DNA of 64,000 nt, taken from assembly GCA_963082975.1 (NCBI GenBank), contig OY720344.1, positions 81,828,053 through 81,892,052 on the forward strand, written 5' to 3'. The notes beneath the pieces are model-generated. The model had not been told where the DNA came from. It saw only the letters and a program-made list of their open reading frames with translations, and ran no database searches. How positions within the stretch are numbered: the first letter of the stretch is position 1; each line of letters begins with the position of its first letter. Both the position numbers and the translations under genes were made by a program. Source of the DNA: Labia minor. Lineage: Eukaryota; Arthropoda; Insecta; Dermaptera; Spongiphoridae. This document shows positions 51,835 to 61,660 of the stretch, in pieces.

Positions 51835-53781
51835 TATTTATTTTTATGAATTTTTTTTCATAAAATTGATGTAAGAAATGTATATACATTACTAATTACT
51901 GGGTGTTTACGAGATGAATAAAGATTTTTTAAGTTGGTTTTTATGGTTGACTAATTCACTAATTATTCACTTATTCACTAGTTCGGTTTGGATATAAAAA
52001 AATTATTTAATTAATTAATGTTTTAATTTTCATAAATCCAAACCGAACTTATAAAAACCGAAAATTAGTAGAGCCTCTGGCGATCAAATAATAAAACATG
52101 GTAGCTAAATAGAATATCAATGGATTTATATGCAAATTTTTATAATTTTTATATCTTAAACTAGAAGCGACCCACAAAAATTGCATAAGAAAAGTTTATT
52201 TGGAATTAAAAAAGGAACATACTGGTAAAGTTTTATCCAAATCCATGTCACAATAACTCGATTGAATAATTACCGAAACATTTTGTACTTTTGTACTTTA
52301 TCATAAATAAAATGTATTTAATAGTTTATATTTTTTAAACTATATAAATTAAACGCTATAGAATATCTCTCTAATTGTTTTATGATGTTTTTATTTAATT
52401 ATACTTGTAAAAAAGGAAAAACAATTGATATTTAAATGACTCTGTCAGTCATTAAAGTCGCAATGACCTTCCTGACAAGTAATATAGATTTTTGTCAATT
52501 TAATTAGAAGAATGAATGATTTTTAATTAATCATAGGTGTGTTTCTTACGTTCTAGATCAAATCATTGGTTACCTTGAAAGTGGGAGACCCAAATGGGTT
52601 GAATCCTGTACTTCTTTCGATAATTTTATTTTATATTATTATATTGTTAATACTTAATCATTAGTTATTTTGATTTTGTTAGGAAAAAAATAGAATTATA
52701 GATTAAATTGAAAATAAAACTCAAAAGACCTAAATCAATAAACATTAAGAAATATATATGAAGACACATTTGACAATGTTTAATAGAAAATAAGAGACTA
52801 GCTAATATTGACAATACAACCCCTATAACTACCATAAACAGCATACTGTCAGATACCGTAATTTGGCCTTCTTTTCTTTTCATTTCTATTTGTAAAGATT
52901 TGTAAAGATCCTTTGAATACATTTACATTGATTCATTTAATTTCATTTTTAAATTTTTTCTAAATATATTTTTCTTCAATTGTATCTTTTAACCAAAAAG
53001 AATATCTTTATTCATTTCATATTCAAATAAAGAGTTCAATTATATTTAAAAAAAAAAATCAGTTTTTGGATAAAAATATTAGACTTATTTTATTTTTTCA
53101 ATATTAAAAATAGGATACATGTTATTGTTTTAATTAAAAATGATCCTATGATTCTTATTTTAGGATTTTCCAGTTCTCATAGGGTAATTTTATAATTATT
53201 TCATTTCCCATCAAAATAAAATCACTTGTTGATTCCAAGCCATGATAATACGTACATGTCTTTCTCTCACTCTCTTTAAAGGTAATACTAATCAAGTACC
53301 AACAAATAATTATTTAACAAGTTTGTATTTTTTTTTTTTTTTGCGGTCTGAAGGGTCAGAGACTTGAAGGACCGGTAGAGGTCGCGGAGGGTGAAAAGAG
53401 CGGGTGGAATGGGGTGGGGGGGGGGAAAGTTGTTACGCCTAAATATTATTACTCTTTTAACCATTGGCGGGAATAAATCATTTAATCGAAGATTAATTGT
53501 GATTATTTATTTATTTTAAATCGAATTAAAAATTAATTGAGAGTAGGAAGAGAATTGGAACCTAAATTTAGTTTACCGGTTGGTTTCCCCCTCCATTTAC
53601 CTTGCCTCTTTACAGGTAAATTTTGCCGGCAGGCTTTTAGAAATATTTCGAAATTTATTTTTTTTTTTAACACAGTTTTTGATAAATAAATTATTTGTAT
53701 ATAATTTAAATTAATTTTTTTTTTAAAAAAAAAATCAAAAATTTCTCAAAAAAAACTGTTTTGGAGTTTGTATTAACTTAC
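51835..53781. other. AT-rich DNA, probably intronic
   Basis: If the exon at 53782-53830 is real, this is the start of its downstream intron. It holds a GC-rich patch at 53340-53460 with a G run, and a minus-strand frame at 52665-52922 with one hydrophobic segment that I do not support as coding. Confidence 0.45.
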
Positions 53782-53830
53782 CTATTAGCAGGATCGCGAT
53801 AAGAATGCAGATCAAACTCCACTGCCCCAT
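53782..53830 (-). CDS. First coding exon of a secreted or membrane protein (signal peptide start)
   Basis: Minus strand. ATG at 53830 opens MGQWSLICILIAILLI, a hydrophobic run like the core of a signal peptide. After one base of the next codon it meets TAG/GTAAGT, an almost ideal splice donor (53781-53776). An in-frame TAA lies three codons upstream, so this is the first possible Met in frame. The intron is phase 1, the usual phase after signal-peptide exons of extracellular proteins built from Ig-like or similar modules; the family cannot be told from 16 residues. Codons are GC-richer than the surrounding DNA. I found no following exon at lower coordinates in the window, so the intron would be very long. 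The exon is too short for ORF finders, and a chance match cannot be excluded. Confidence 0.6.
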
Positions 53831-54000
53831 TGGTAGGTGTTATTTTTTTAGGTATTTTCAGGTATATCCAAAGGAATAGAATTAACACAGCATTCACACT
53901 AAACACAACACACTAACACTTGCACACTAGACACATTGTAGACAAGGATCCATGCTTGTGCTCGTTCTAAACAATTGCAAGGGCAAACAGCCAGCCACTC
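53831..54000 (-). promoter_or_regulatory. Probable 5' UTR with three short uORFs
   Basis: Leader of the exon above. It is rich in GTG/TGT (GTGTTAGTGTGTTGTG), as insect leaders often are. Short upstream frames lie at 53953-53927 (8 codons plus stop), 53936-53913 (7 plus stop) and 53893-53882 (3 plus stop), all closing before the main ATG. Its upstream edge may be a splice acceptor (TTTCTTTTTAG then GAG, boundary at 54000/54001) or the transcript may begin further up. Confidence 0.45.
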
Positions 54001-54340
54001 CTAAAAAGAAATGATATTTACTACACAACGGCCTGGCCGCAACTAAACAGGCTTCAGTTGATGAGCGGCTTGGAGGTTGCCGGGAGGGGGAAAGGTGAAC
54101 GGGCGGAGTGGGGAGCAGTCCATTTAGCTAGCCAACGCATGTTTAGTGTAGAGAGGCGAAGAGGGGAAAGAGCTGACTCCCCACCACAGGCTCCTTAGAA
54201 AATGAAAAAAAAAAACCGCCTTGAAAGAAAAGAGCTCAAAGGTTTCTGGTTGCTATCGGGAGGGCCCTCATGTCCCTTCTATGGACGCCGAGAGCCCTCG
54301 ATGCAATTCTTCAGCGAGAATACCTAATAAAAACATACAA
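54001..54340 (-). promoter_or_regulatory. GC-rich putative promoter region
   Basis: The longest GC-rich stretch in the window, directly upstream of the leader. It has clustered GGCGG and GGGAGG blocks but no clear TATA box. Its position suggests a promoter or upstream non-coding exon. The 73-codon + frame at 54221-54442 has no recognisable domain. Confidence 0.35.
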
Positions 54341-55006
54341 CAACAAATAAGGATTAATTTTTTTTTGTCCGCTATGTCCCATTTTAGGACGATTCACGAA
54401 ACAGTCCAATTATGGTTTCCAATTAATCCAAATCTTGACTAACAACTTTGTTGTTTAAGGAAAATTCATTTATTTATTTTTTTTCTCGTCCACTTTTCAT
54501 TTCAAATCCATTAAAAAAAATTATTTTATTTATTTATTTAATTTTTTTTTGTTTTGAATCCTTTTTCAAAACATTCAATATACAAATAAATACTAAAACA
54601 GTGACAGTAATTTAATTGGTAGTTATATTTATTTAATTAAAATTAAATGTATTTTCATATACAATATTAAATATTAAAAAAAACTTTTATGCAATCCTTG
54701 TCTTTTGTTATTCAATGGTTATTTATTTCCGGTTATGTTTGTTTGGCATATTTTAAATATTTCAATGCCAAGGATAAAAGTTCAAATGTAATGTGCCTAA
54801 AAATAAATAAATAATATACTTCCATGAATACATTAAGAATATCATTAAAAGATTATTGACAGATAAAATATGGTTTGTGTTTTAAACAATAATATTATTT
54901 GTTCTTGCTGAACCAATACCATAGAAATTATATACAATTTCTTAAAAAAATAAATAATCATATATATTCTTATATTATGGTGGTATACTTAATTTTTAAA
55001 TAATAC

Positions 55007-55044
<38 letters not shown>

Positions 55045-55074
55045 TAGAACTGGAATAAGTAATTAGACAAATAT
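54341..55074. other. AT-rich spacer, no gene seen
   Basis: It ends in a (TA)n run at 55010-55041 that abuts the LINE fragment. Confidence 0.55.
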
Positions 55075-55884
55075 GAGAAAAAATTAAATCCAATTAAACA
55101 AAAAAATTCAAGTATTAGGTTAAGCAGACGACTTAAATATAATAGGATAATTAAGGATATCTTAGAAAAATTAATCGAAGCAGGAAAAGAGGTGGGGCTG
55201 AAAATTAATAGTGCTAGGACAAAGTATTTAGTTACAGAGAGGAATAGTATTAACACACAAAGTCTTAACATACAGAATGTAGAATTCGAAAATGTAGAAA
55301 AATTAAAATACTTAGGATCTGTAATCACGAAAGATAATAATATTCGAGAATAATTTAGATCAAGATCGCAATCGAATAACGCCTGCTATCATGGAGTAAA
55401 GGGGCTTATCTCGTCTTAATTATTATCAAAGGGAATCAAAATTAAAATATATAATACAATTATTATGCCAGTTGTATTATATGGGTGTGAGGCATGGTCT
55501 TAGGAGACGAGAGTAGATTTAGAGTATTTGGGAATAAGATTCTTCGCAGCATTTATGGTCGAAAGAAAGATGAGGTCACCGGGGAATGACGGAGGCTGCG
55601 TAACGAGGAATTGCATGACCTCTATGCATCTCCACATTTAGTTAGAATTATAAAATCAAGAAGGCTGCGCTGGGCAGGGCACGTGGCTAGAATGGGAGAG
55701 GAAAGAATGGCGAAAAATATATTGGTGGGGAGACCGAGTGAGAAACGCCCGCTTGGAAGACCAAAGACCAGGTTGATGGATAATGTGGGAAGGGACTGGA
55801 GGGTTGTGGCTCAGAATAGGGATGCTTGGAGGAGTGTGGTTGCAGCGACAAAGAACTTTCTAGAGCCACAGAGATAGATAGATG
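55075..55884 (+). mobile_element. LINE 3' fragment, copy 2 (broken reverse transcriptase)
   Basis: Starts around the reverse transcriptase catalytic box: ADDLNIIG is coded at 55124-55147 (the ADD of the Y/FADD motif). It continues through EVGLKINSARTKYLV, VEKLKYLGSVIT, IYNTIIMPVVLYGCEAW, then RLRWAGHVARMGEERMAKNI and NVGRDWRVVAQNRDAW to the stop at 55875-55877. A (TAGA) tail follows. At least one frameshift and several stops separate these pieces, so no protein is made. Everything before the catalytic box is missing, the usual outcome of incomplete reverse transcription. The minus-strand frames here are shadows. Confidence 0.85.
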
Positions 55885-57082
55885 TGGCTCTCGTTACTTC
55901 CTACATTTATATATATATCAGTAAATTTGAAGGTAAAAGAGAGGAATAGAATTAATTGAGGAAAAAATATAGGTTCATTCCCAGTACTTTTTTAATTACA
56001 CAAGTCAAGAAATAATAAAATATAATTTTTATTCTGAATAATTTAAAGTAATATTTAATGCATAAATAGTGCATGTAATTTATGAATAATTTGAATTATT
56101 TATTAATATAAAAAAAAATTAATTTTAATAAATAATAAATACATAAAACTATAATCATATTTAAAACGTATACCTAATTATAAAAACACCTGAGATATAT
56201 TTATATTTTTTTCTTATATTTTATTTTGTTCTTCCCTCTTGGAAAATTAAATTCCCTCCTGAAAATAAAATGTCCTTGACCTAGGTCTGTGAAAAACAAG
56301 TTACGGTTGAAATTTCTCTTATTCCAACACATAAACTTTTAAAATTAATAAAACATCACAGATGATTTTTTTTATTCGAATATTATATATATATATTACT
56401 TTAGTTAATGTTTAACTTTAAAAACATGTCAATATTTTAAAACCTTGAAAATAAATAAATTTTATATAAATTAATACTTATTCAGTTCAAGATTGAACAA
56501 GTATTCAACTAGTTAGAACTGAAATAAATATGATAGGTTGAATTGATTATTATTAATGTTGGTCCTATTTTTATTAAATTAACTAAAAAAAATTTTAAAA
56601 AATATATTGACAGATGAAAAAATGTCAAATTTTCATTCGAAAATCTGAAAATTGAATATATTATAAACTATTAATTATTTAATTGAAAGATATTTTTTAG
56701 AATCTAAAAATCAACAAATTCAATGAAATTATAAATGTTAGAAAAATAAACAAGAATCTAAATATCTAAATAAAAATAAATTATTTTTTGTATAAACAAA
56801 GAAACAAAAAAAAATCATTAGTTATTTCACAAACGAACTATAATTTTGAAGTAATTCTTATCATGAAATCAATAAGACAAAATTATCTAGAACTTACCAT
56901 TAATTAATTAATAATTAATAAATATCACTCTGAAAATATATTAATTAATAAAATAAATTTTAGTAATATTGGATATTGCTAATTGTCATTTTTGAATTAG
57001 AGATTTATTTATTTATTTATTTATTTTTTGAATAGTATATTTATATTCAACAACTAAATAAAAAAATAAATACCAATGATTA
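55885..57082. other. AT-rich spacer, no gene seen
   Basis: No repeat or frame recognised before the hAT target duplication at 57083. Confidence 0.6.
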
Positions 57083-57555
57083 CTGTAATTCAGTGGTTCT
57101 TAAACTGTGGTCCGCGGACCCCTGGGGGTCCGCGAAGCCTTTACTGGGGGTCCGCGGTCCTCGGAAAAAAATCATCGTAAAAATATATACATATATAAAT
57201 ATTTAAAGTTCATTGTTTAACTATATCCTCCTAGAGAATTACGGCTATAATTTAATACTATTAATAATACTATTTTATTTTATTAAATTGATAATTATGT
57301 CAATTAATTTTTTGTGAATAAATAAACATATATAAAAAACTATATATAAAATTTGAATTTTCATCCATTCATTCATTTAAAATCATTTTTCGATTGTTCC
57401 TTTAAAATAACCCCTCTTAGGGGCTCGGAAGGGGAGGCATATAAGGGAATTTTCTTTCACTTTGTTATTGGGGAAAACCAGGGGAGGGGACAGTCTTACC
57501 CGGAAAAACCCAAATTGTCAGCGTCCACTCTGGGGTTTTAAACAGTTTTAAAGCA

Positions 57556-57667
57556 AATGTTAATTATAAGTTCATTTCTCAACGAGTTGTATCTTTAAAT
57601 TATTTTTATTAATGTTAATTATAAGTTCATTTCTCAACGAGTTGTATCTTTAAATTATTTTTATTAA
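57556..57667. repeat. 55-bp tandem duplication in the hAT 5' region
   Basis: Two identical units beginning ATGTTAATTATAAGTTCATT at 57557 and 57612. Confidence 0.9.
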
Positions 57668-57852
57668 TTTAATTAATTATAATTAAATTATAGCTAATAA
57701 TAGTTTATTATAGCTAATAATTTTTTTTAATTTTTAGTGTAATTTGCATGATCATTATTTTATAAAAACACTAAACACATTTTGCAATTTCCCAGAAAGG
57801 CTGTTTTTGAGAGTAAGTATAAGTTAGTTTTATGAATAAAAAATATTTATTT

Positions 57853-57942
57853 TAATAATATTTTAGAATCAAATTACGAAATTAATAATATTTTAGAATC
57901 AAATTACGAAATTAATAATATTTTAGAATCAAATTACGAAAT
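57853..57942. repeat. 30-bp tandem triplet in the hAT 5' region
   Basis: Three units containing TTTTAGAATCAAATTACGAA, identical or nearly so. Confidence 0.9.
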
Positions 57943-57965
57943 ATATTTATTATATAAATTAATAT

Positions 57966-58140
57966 TCATTTAAAATGATATTAAATCATTTATTTAAAAT
58001 GATTTAAAACATTTATTAAAATGATTTAAAACATTCATTTAAAATGATATTAAAACATTCATTTAAAATCATATTAAAACATAGCTAGTAAATAATAATT
58101 CGTTATATTTATATTATATTTATATTATATTTATATTATT
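57966..58140. repeat. Short AT-rich tandem repeats before the transposase
   Basis: About five imperfect units of CATTTAAAATGATATTAAAA (57966-58082), then TATATTTATAT repeats (58103-58139). The segment ends in TTATTGTAG, which could be a splice acceptor just upstream of the gene. Confidence 0.75.
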
Positions 58141-58171
58141 GTAGTTCAATGTTAATAAATTACTCCATAAA

Positions 58172-60031
58172 ATGGATCGTTGGCTACAAACTGGTTCAAC
58201 ACAGAAACGGAAAGAATCAGATGATGAGGCATCAACAGCAAACTCTACCAAGAAACGCAAAACTAGAAAATATTCGGATGATTATTTATCATTTGGATTT
58301 ACTTATATTTGCAACAATGATGTGGAAAGACCAGTCTGCGTTCTATGTCAGGAAAGTTTATCCAATGAAAGTATGAAACCTGCTAATCTCAGACGTCATT
58401 TACAAACAAAGCACAGCGAGCATGTTAGTAAGTCTATCGAATTTTTTAAAATGAAAAAAGAAGAACTTAATTCAAGTCAGAAATTGATGGTAAAGACGGG
58501 ATCTGGTGGTATGAGTAAGAAAGCAGTAATGGCATCATATGAAGTAGCTCTACTTATTGCTAAAGCAGGAAAGCCGCATAATATAGCAGAGCAATTAATT
58601 CTTCCTGCTACAAAAGTAATTACAAATATAATGTTAGGAACTAAAGCAGCAAACGATATAAATTTGATTTCATTATCAAATGATACGGTTAAGAATAGGA
58701 TTGAAGACATGTCATGTAATATAAAAGAAGAATTAATATCGAGAGTGCGCAAAAGTCACTATTACTCATTACAATTGGATGAAAGTACTGATGTCACTAA
58801 TAATGCCAATTTGTTAGCTTTCATTAGATATGAGTTTGAAAATCAAATACAAGAAGATGTATTGTTTTGTGATTCACTACCTTCACGAACGACAGCTAAT
58901 GACATATTTAACAGTTTGAATAATTTTATAACCGAAAATGAAATAGAGTGGCCAAAATGTGTTGGAATTTGCACTGATGGTGCTCGTGCAATGTCAGGTA
59001 CAAGAACTGGATTGATTGCTCTTATTAAAAATGTTGCGCCTCAGGTTGTTTGGAATCATTGCTGCATTCACAGAGAATCATTAGCAGCCAAAAATATGTC
59101 ACCAGATTTGAAAAGAACATTAGACGAAGTAGTTAAAATTGTCAATTTCATTAAGGCTCGTCCACTTAATTCCAGAGTTTTTAAAATTTTGTGTGAGGAA
59201 ATGGGTAGTCAACATACACATTTATTATTACATACAGATGTACGTTGGTTGTCCCGCGGGAAAGTACTCATTCGCGTTTTTGAGCTTCGAGATGAAATAC
59301 GATTGTTTTTAATAGATGCGCATTTTGAACTGACCGAATGTTTCAATGATTTTATCTGGTTAGCTAAGGTGGCTTACTTGACTGATATTTTTACAAAATT
59401 GAACGAACTTAATTTGAGCCTGCAAGGTACTGTTGTAAATATATTTAAAGTTGAAGATAAAATAGAAGCAATGATTAAAAAAATCGACTTGTGGTCGAAA
59501 CGCATCCAGAACGGTGTATATGAGTCTTTTCCAACTCTCAATGATTTCATAGAAAGCTCCAGTGAAAAATTGCTTAATCAAACGCGTCAATTATTTGTTG
59601 AACATTTAATTACTTTGAAAAGCAACTTCAGGAAGTATTTTTCTACTCCTGATCCTTGCAATAACTGGATCAGAGATCCATTTAATATGGAAATTACGAA
59701 TGCTAAACATTTATCTGCACCTGAACAAGATATTCTCGTGGAATTATCATGTGATACAACTTATAAACTAAAATTTAACAAAACTGAATTGAGCAACTTT
59801 TGGTTACTTCTCAGGTCAGATTATCCTGCGCTTGCAAATAAAGCACTTCAACACTTGATTCCATTCTGCACAACATATTTATGCGAACAAGCTTTTTCGG
59901 TACTATTTTATATTAAGTCTAAATATAGAAACAAATTAAATGTAGAGCCGGATCTTAGATTAAAAGTTTCCAATATTAAGCCAGATATTGAGATTCTTGT
60001 TTCAAGAAAACAACTGCATACATCTCATTAA
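58172..60031 (+). CDS. hAT transposase, Buster/ZBED5-like, full length (619 aa)
   Basis: DNA-binding and cutting enzyme that excises and inserts its own hAT transposon in the nucleus. In order: a basic N-terminus (KKRK 27-30); a BED zinc finger with C56-x2-C59 and H76-x4-H81; and the RNase H-like core. The core starts at LQLDEST with acidic D203, then the CTDGARAM block with D269, WNHCCIH (C297-x2-H300) and DVRW (356-359). The C-terminal dimerisation region runs from LSNFWLLL to CEQAFS, whose E572 is the third acidic residue. No stop or frameshift interrupts it, and 619 aa is normal for the family. The close resemblance is to the transposase lineage that gave rise to vertebrate ZBED5/SCAND3-type genes. 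Met at 58172 is chosen because MDRW follows the leader directly; a frame from 58149 overlaps in another phase and is a shadow. Lone gene in its element. Confidence 0.95.
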   Translation: MDRWLQTGSTQKRKESDDEASTANSTKKRKTRKYSDDYLSFGFTYICNNDVERPVCVLCQESLSNESMKPANLRRHLQTKHSEHVSKSIEFFKMKKEELNSSQKLMVKTGSGGMSKKAVMASYEVALLIAKAGKPHNIAEQLILPATKVITNIMLGTKAANDINLISLSNDTVKNRIEDMSCNIKEELISRVRKSHYYSLQLDESTDVTNNANLLAFIRYEFENQIQEDVLFCDSLPSRTTANDIFNSLNNFITENEIEWPKCVGICTDGARAMSGTRTGLIALIKNVAPQVVWNHCCIHRESLAAKNMSPDLKRTLDEVVKIVNFIKARPLNSRVFKILCEEMGSQHTHLLLHTDVRWLSRGKVLIRVFELRDEIRLFLIDAHFELTECFNDFIWLAKVAYLTDIFTKLNELNLSLQGTVVNIFKVEDKIEAMIKKIDLWSKRIQNGVYESFPTLNDFIESSSEKLLNQTRQLFVEHLITLKSNFRKYFSTPDPCNNWIRDPFNMEITNAKHLSAPEQDILVELSCDTTYKLKFNKTELSNFWLLLRSDYPALANKALQHLIPFCTTYLCEQAFSVLFYIKSKYRNKLNVEPDLRLKVSNIKPDIEILVSRKQLHTSH

Positions 60032-60066
60032 ATATGTAAGTTATATTTAATGAGATAGATGCAGTT
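60012..60066. terminator. Long hairpin over the transposase stop codon
   Basis: A 24-nt arm (60012-60035) pairs with 60043-60066 with two mismatches. The 7-base loop is GTAAGTT. The last six codons and the stop lie in the left arm. It may act in 3'-end formation or be a local palindromic duplication; its function is unknown. Confidence 0.8.
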
Positions 60067-60210
60067 ATTTTTTAAAATATTTCTTATTTAATATTTTCTG
60101 AAAAAAATTATAAAATATTTATATGAATTTAATGTAAGTACCCATTATAATTTGTGAGATTTGTTGCTATGACAATGTTTGTATTTTCTTTCTTCAATAT
60201 TATAATTTCT

Positions 60211-60216
60211 AATAAA
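60211..60216 (+). promoter_or_regulatory. Likely polyadenylation signal of the transposase
   Basis: AATAAA about 180 bp after the stop codon and still within the element, followed by GTGTTCT. Such hexamers also arise by chance in AT-rich DNA. Confidence 0.45.
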
Positions 60217-60425
60217 ATGTGTTCTACAATATGCAAAAAAATCGTTATTCACCAATCACTGTTAGAAATATTCATCATATATCCTTGTCCTTATGAGATC
60301 GTAAGCCAGAAATTAATTAATAAAATGACGTAAAGTACCTAAAGTTGTGATGGGGGTCCGTCAAAAAAAATTTTTTCAAGTGGGGGTCCGTGGAGTACAT
60401 AAGTTTAAGAACCTATGCTGTAATT

Positions 60426-60539
60426 TTATATAAGCACAGACAAATAATCCAATTATTTATGTAATATAATTTTAAGCTTCCTTTTTCCCTTTTCTTGATT
60501 ACTCCATTAGTTTTTTTAATAATTTTATGAATATTGAAG

Positions 60540-60577
<38 letters not shown>

Positions 60578-60970
60578 ATATACATTAGAAAATGTATAAT
60601 GGATTAGAAATCGGCGGGCCTTGAGCAGGGAAAATGAATGTTAAGATTTAAAACACACTTAGCATCTTTTACACTAATAAAGACATCTTTCGTTTCCTGA
60701 TCATTGATTAACGTCCTCTACATGAAAAATGTTAGACCAAGTTGGTTTTAAAGAGAACAGGGGCCAAAGGGGGGGGGGAGTAATTAAAAGCGTTTGATCT
60801 CTTAACCTACAGTTTTTCTATAAGTCGATTCCTAATACATTATAAATATCTTATTATTTTATTTACTATGGTTTTATATAAGTTCTATAATATATATATT
60901 GAACTTTGAGATCGTGCCTTAAGGATTTTATAATTTAGATTATATAAATAATTGCAGTAAAAAAATTAAT
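60426..60970. other. AT-rich spacer, no gene seen
   Basis: A (TA)n run at 60548-60574 and a G run near 60770. No frame. Confidence 0.6.
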
Positions 60971-61660
60971 AGAAAAGAGGAAGAGTTTAAAATTAATAGT
61001 GCTAAAAGAAAATATTTAGTAGCAGAGAGGAATAGTATTAACATACAAAACTTATAATTCGAAAATGTAGAAAAATTAAAATACTTAGGTTCGAGAATAA
61101 TTTAAATCGAGATCGCAATCGACTAACGCCTGCTATCATGCAGTAAAGGAGCTTATCTTGTCTTAATTATTATCAAAGGGAATCAAAATTTATAAATTTA
61201 TAAAACAATTATTTTGCCGGTTGTATTATATGGGTGTAAAGCATGGTTTATGACCCTGTGAGAGTCAAGAGTAGGCTTAAAATTTGAAAATAAATTTCTT
61301 CACAGCATTTATGAGCCAAAGTAAGATGAAGTCACTGGGAATGGCGGAGACTGCATAACAAGGAATTGTATGACCTCTATGCATCTCCAGACGTATAGCT
61401 AGAGTAATAAAACCAAAGAAGATTGGACAAGACACGTTGCAAGAATGACAGACTAGCAAAAAATATATTTTTGGGGAGACCGATTGGGAAACGTCCGATT
61501 AGAAGACCATGAGCGCTGGGTGGACATAGGGTCATATGAGAGAGATAAAAGAAAATAGTAGTTGGATGGGTGTAGCTTAGAATAGGGACACTAGGAGAAA
61601 TGTAATTGCTAAGGCCAAACTACTTTCCAGTTACGTAGAGGCACAGAAATAAATATAGAT
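60971..61660 (+). mobile_element. LINE 3' fragment, copy 3 (more decayed)
   Basis: Matches copy 2 at DNA level: TTTAAAATTAATAGTGCTAA, then AGAGAGGAATAGTATTAACA, CGACTAACGCCTGCTATCAT, and the GGGGAGACCGATTGGGAAAC block. It ends at an eroded GATA-like tail near 61655. Many stops and indels; clearly older than copies 1 and 2. Confidence 0.8.

Larger units (their letters stand above)
57091..60417 (+). mobile_element. Complete Buster-type hAT transposon (3327 bp)
   Basis: Left end CAGTGGTTCTTAAACT and right end, read inward, CATAGGTTCTTAAACT: 14 of 16 match. A perfect 8-bp duplication CTGTAATT flanks it (57083-57090 and 60418-60425), fitting the Buster pattern nnnTAnnn. Subterminal GGGGGTCCG motifs recur inside both ends (about 57125-57155 and 60355-60392). 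The single large gene is an intact transposase. All parts needed for autonomous movement appear present; activity is not proven. Confidence 0.95.

Noticed and set aside
52665..52922. 85-codon minus-strand frame with a hydrophobic segment
   Set aside because: Single hydrophobic run in AT-rich DNA gives such frames by chance; no splice sites of quality and no family resemblance. It lies in the presumed intron.
59360..59590. Minus-strand frame inside the transposase gene
   Set aside because: Shadow of the intact transposase reading frame.
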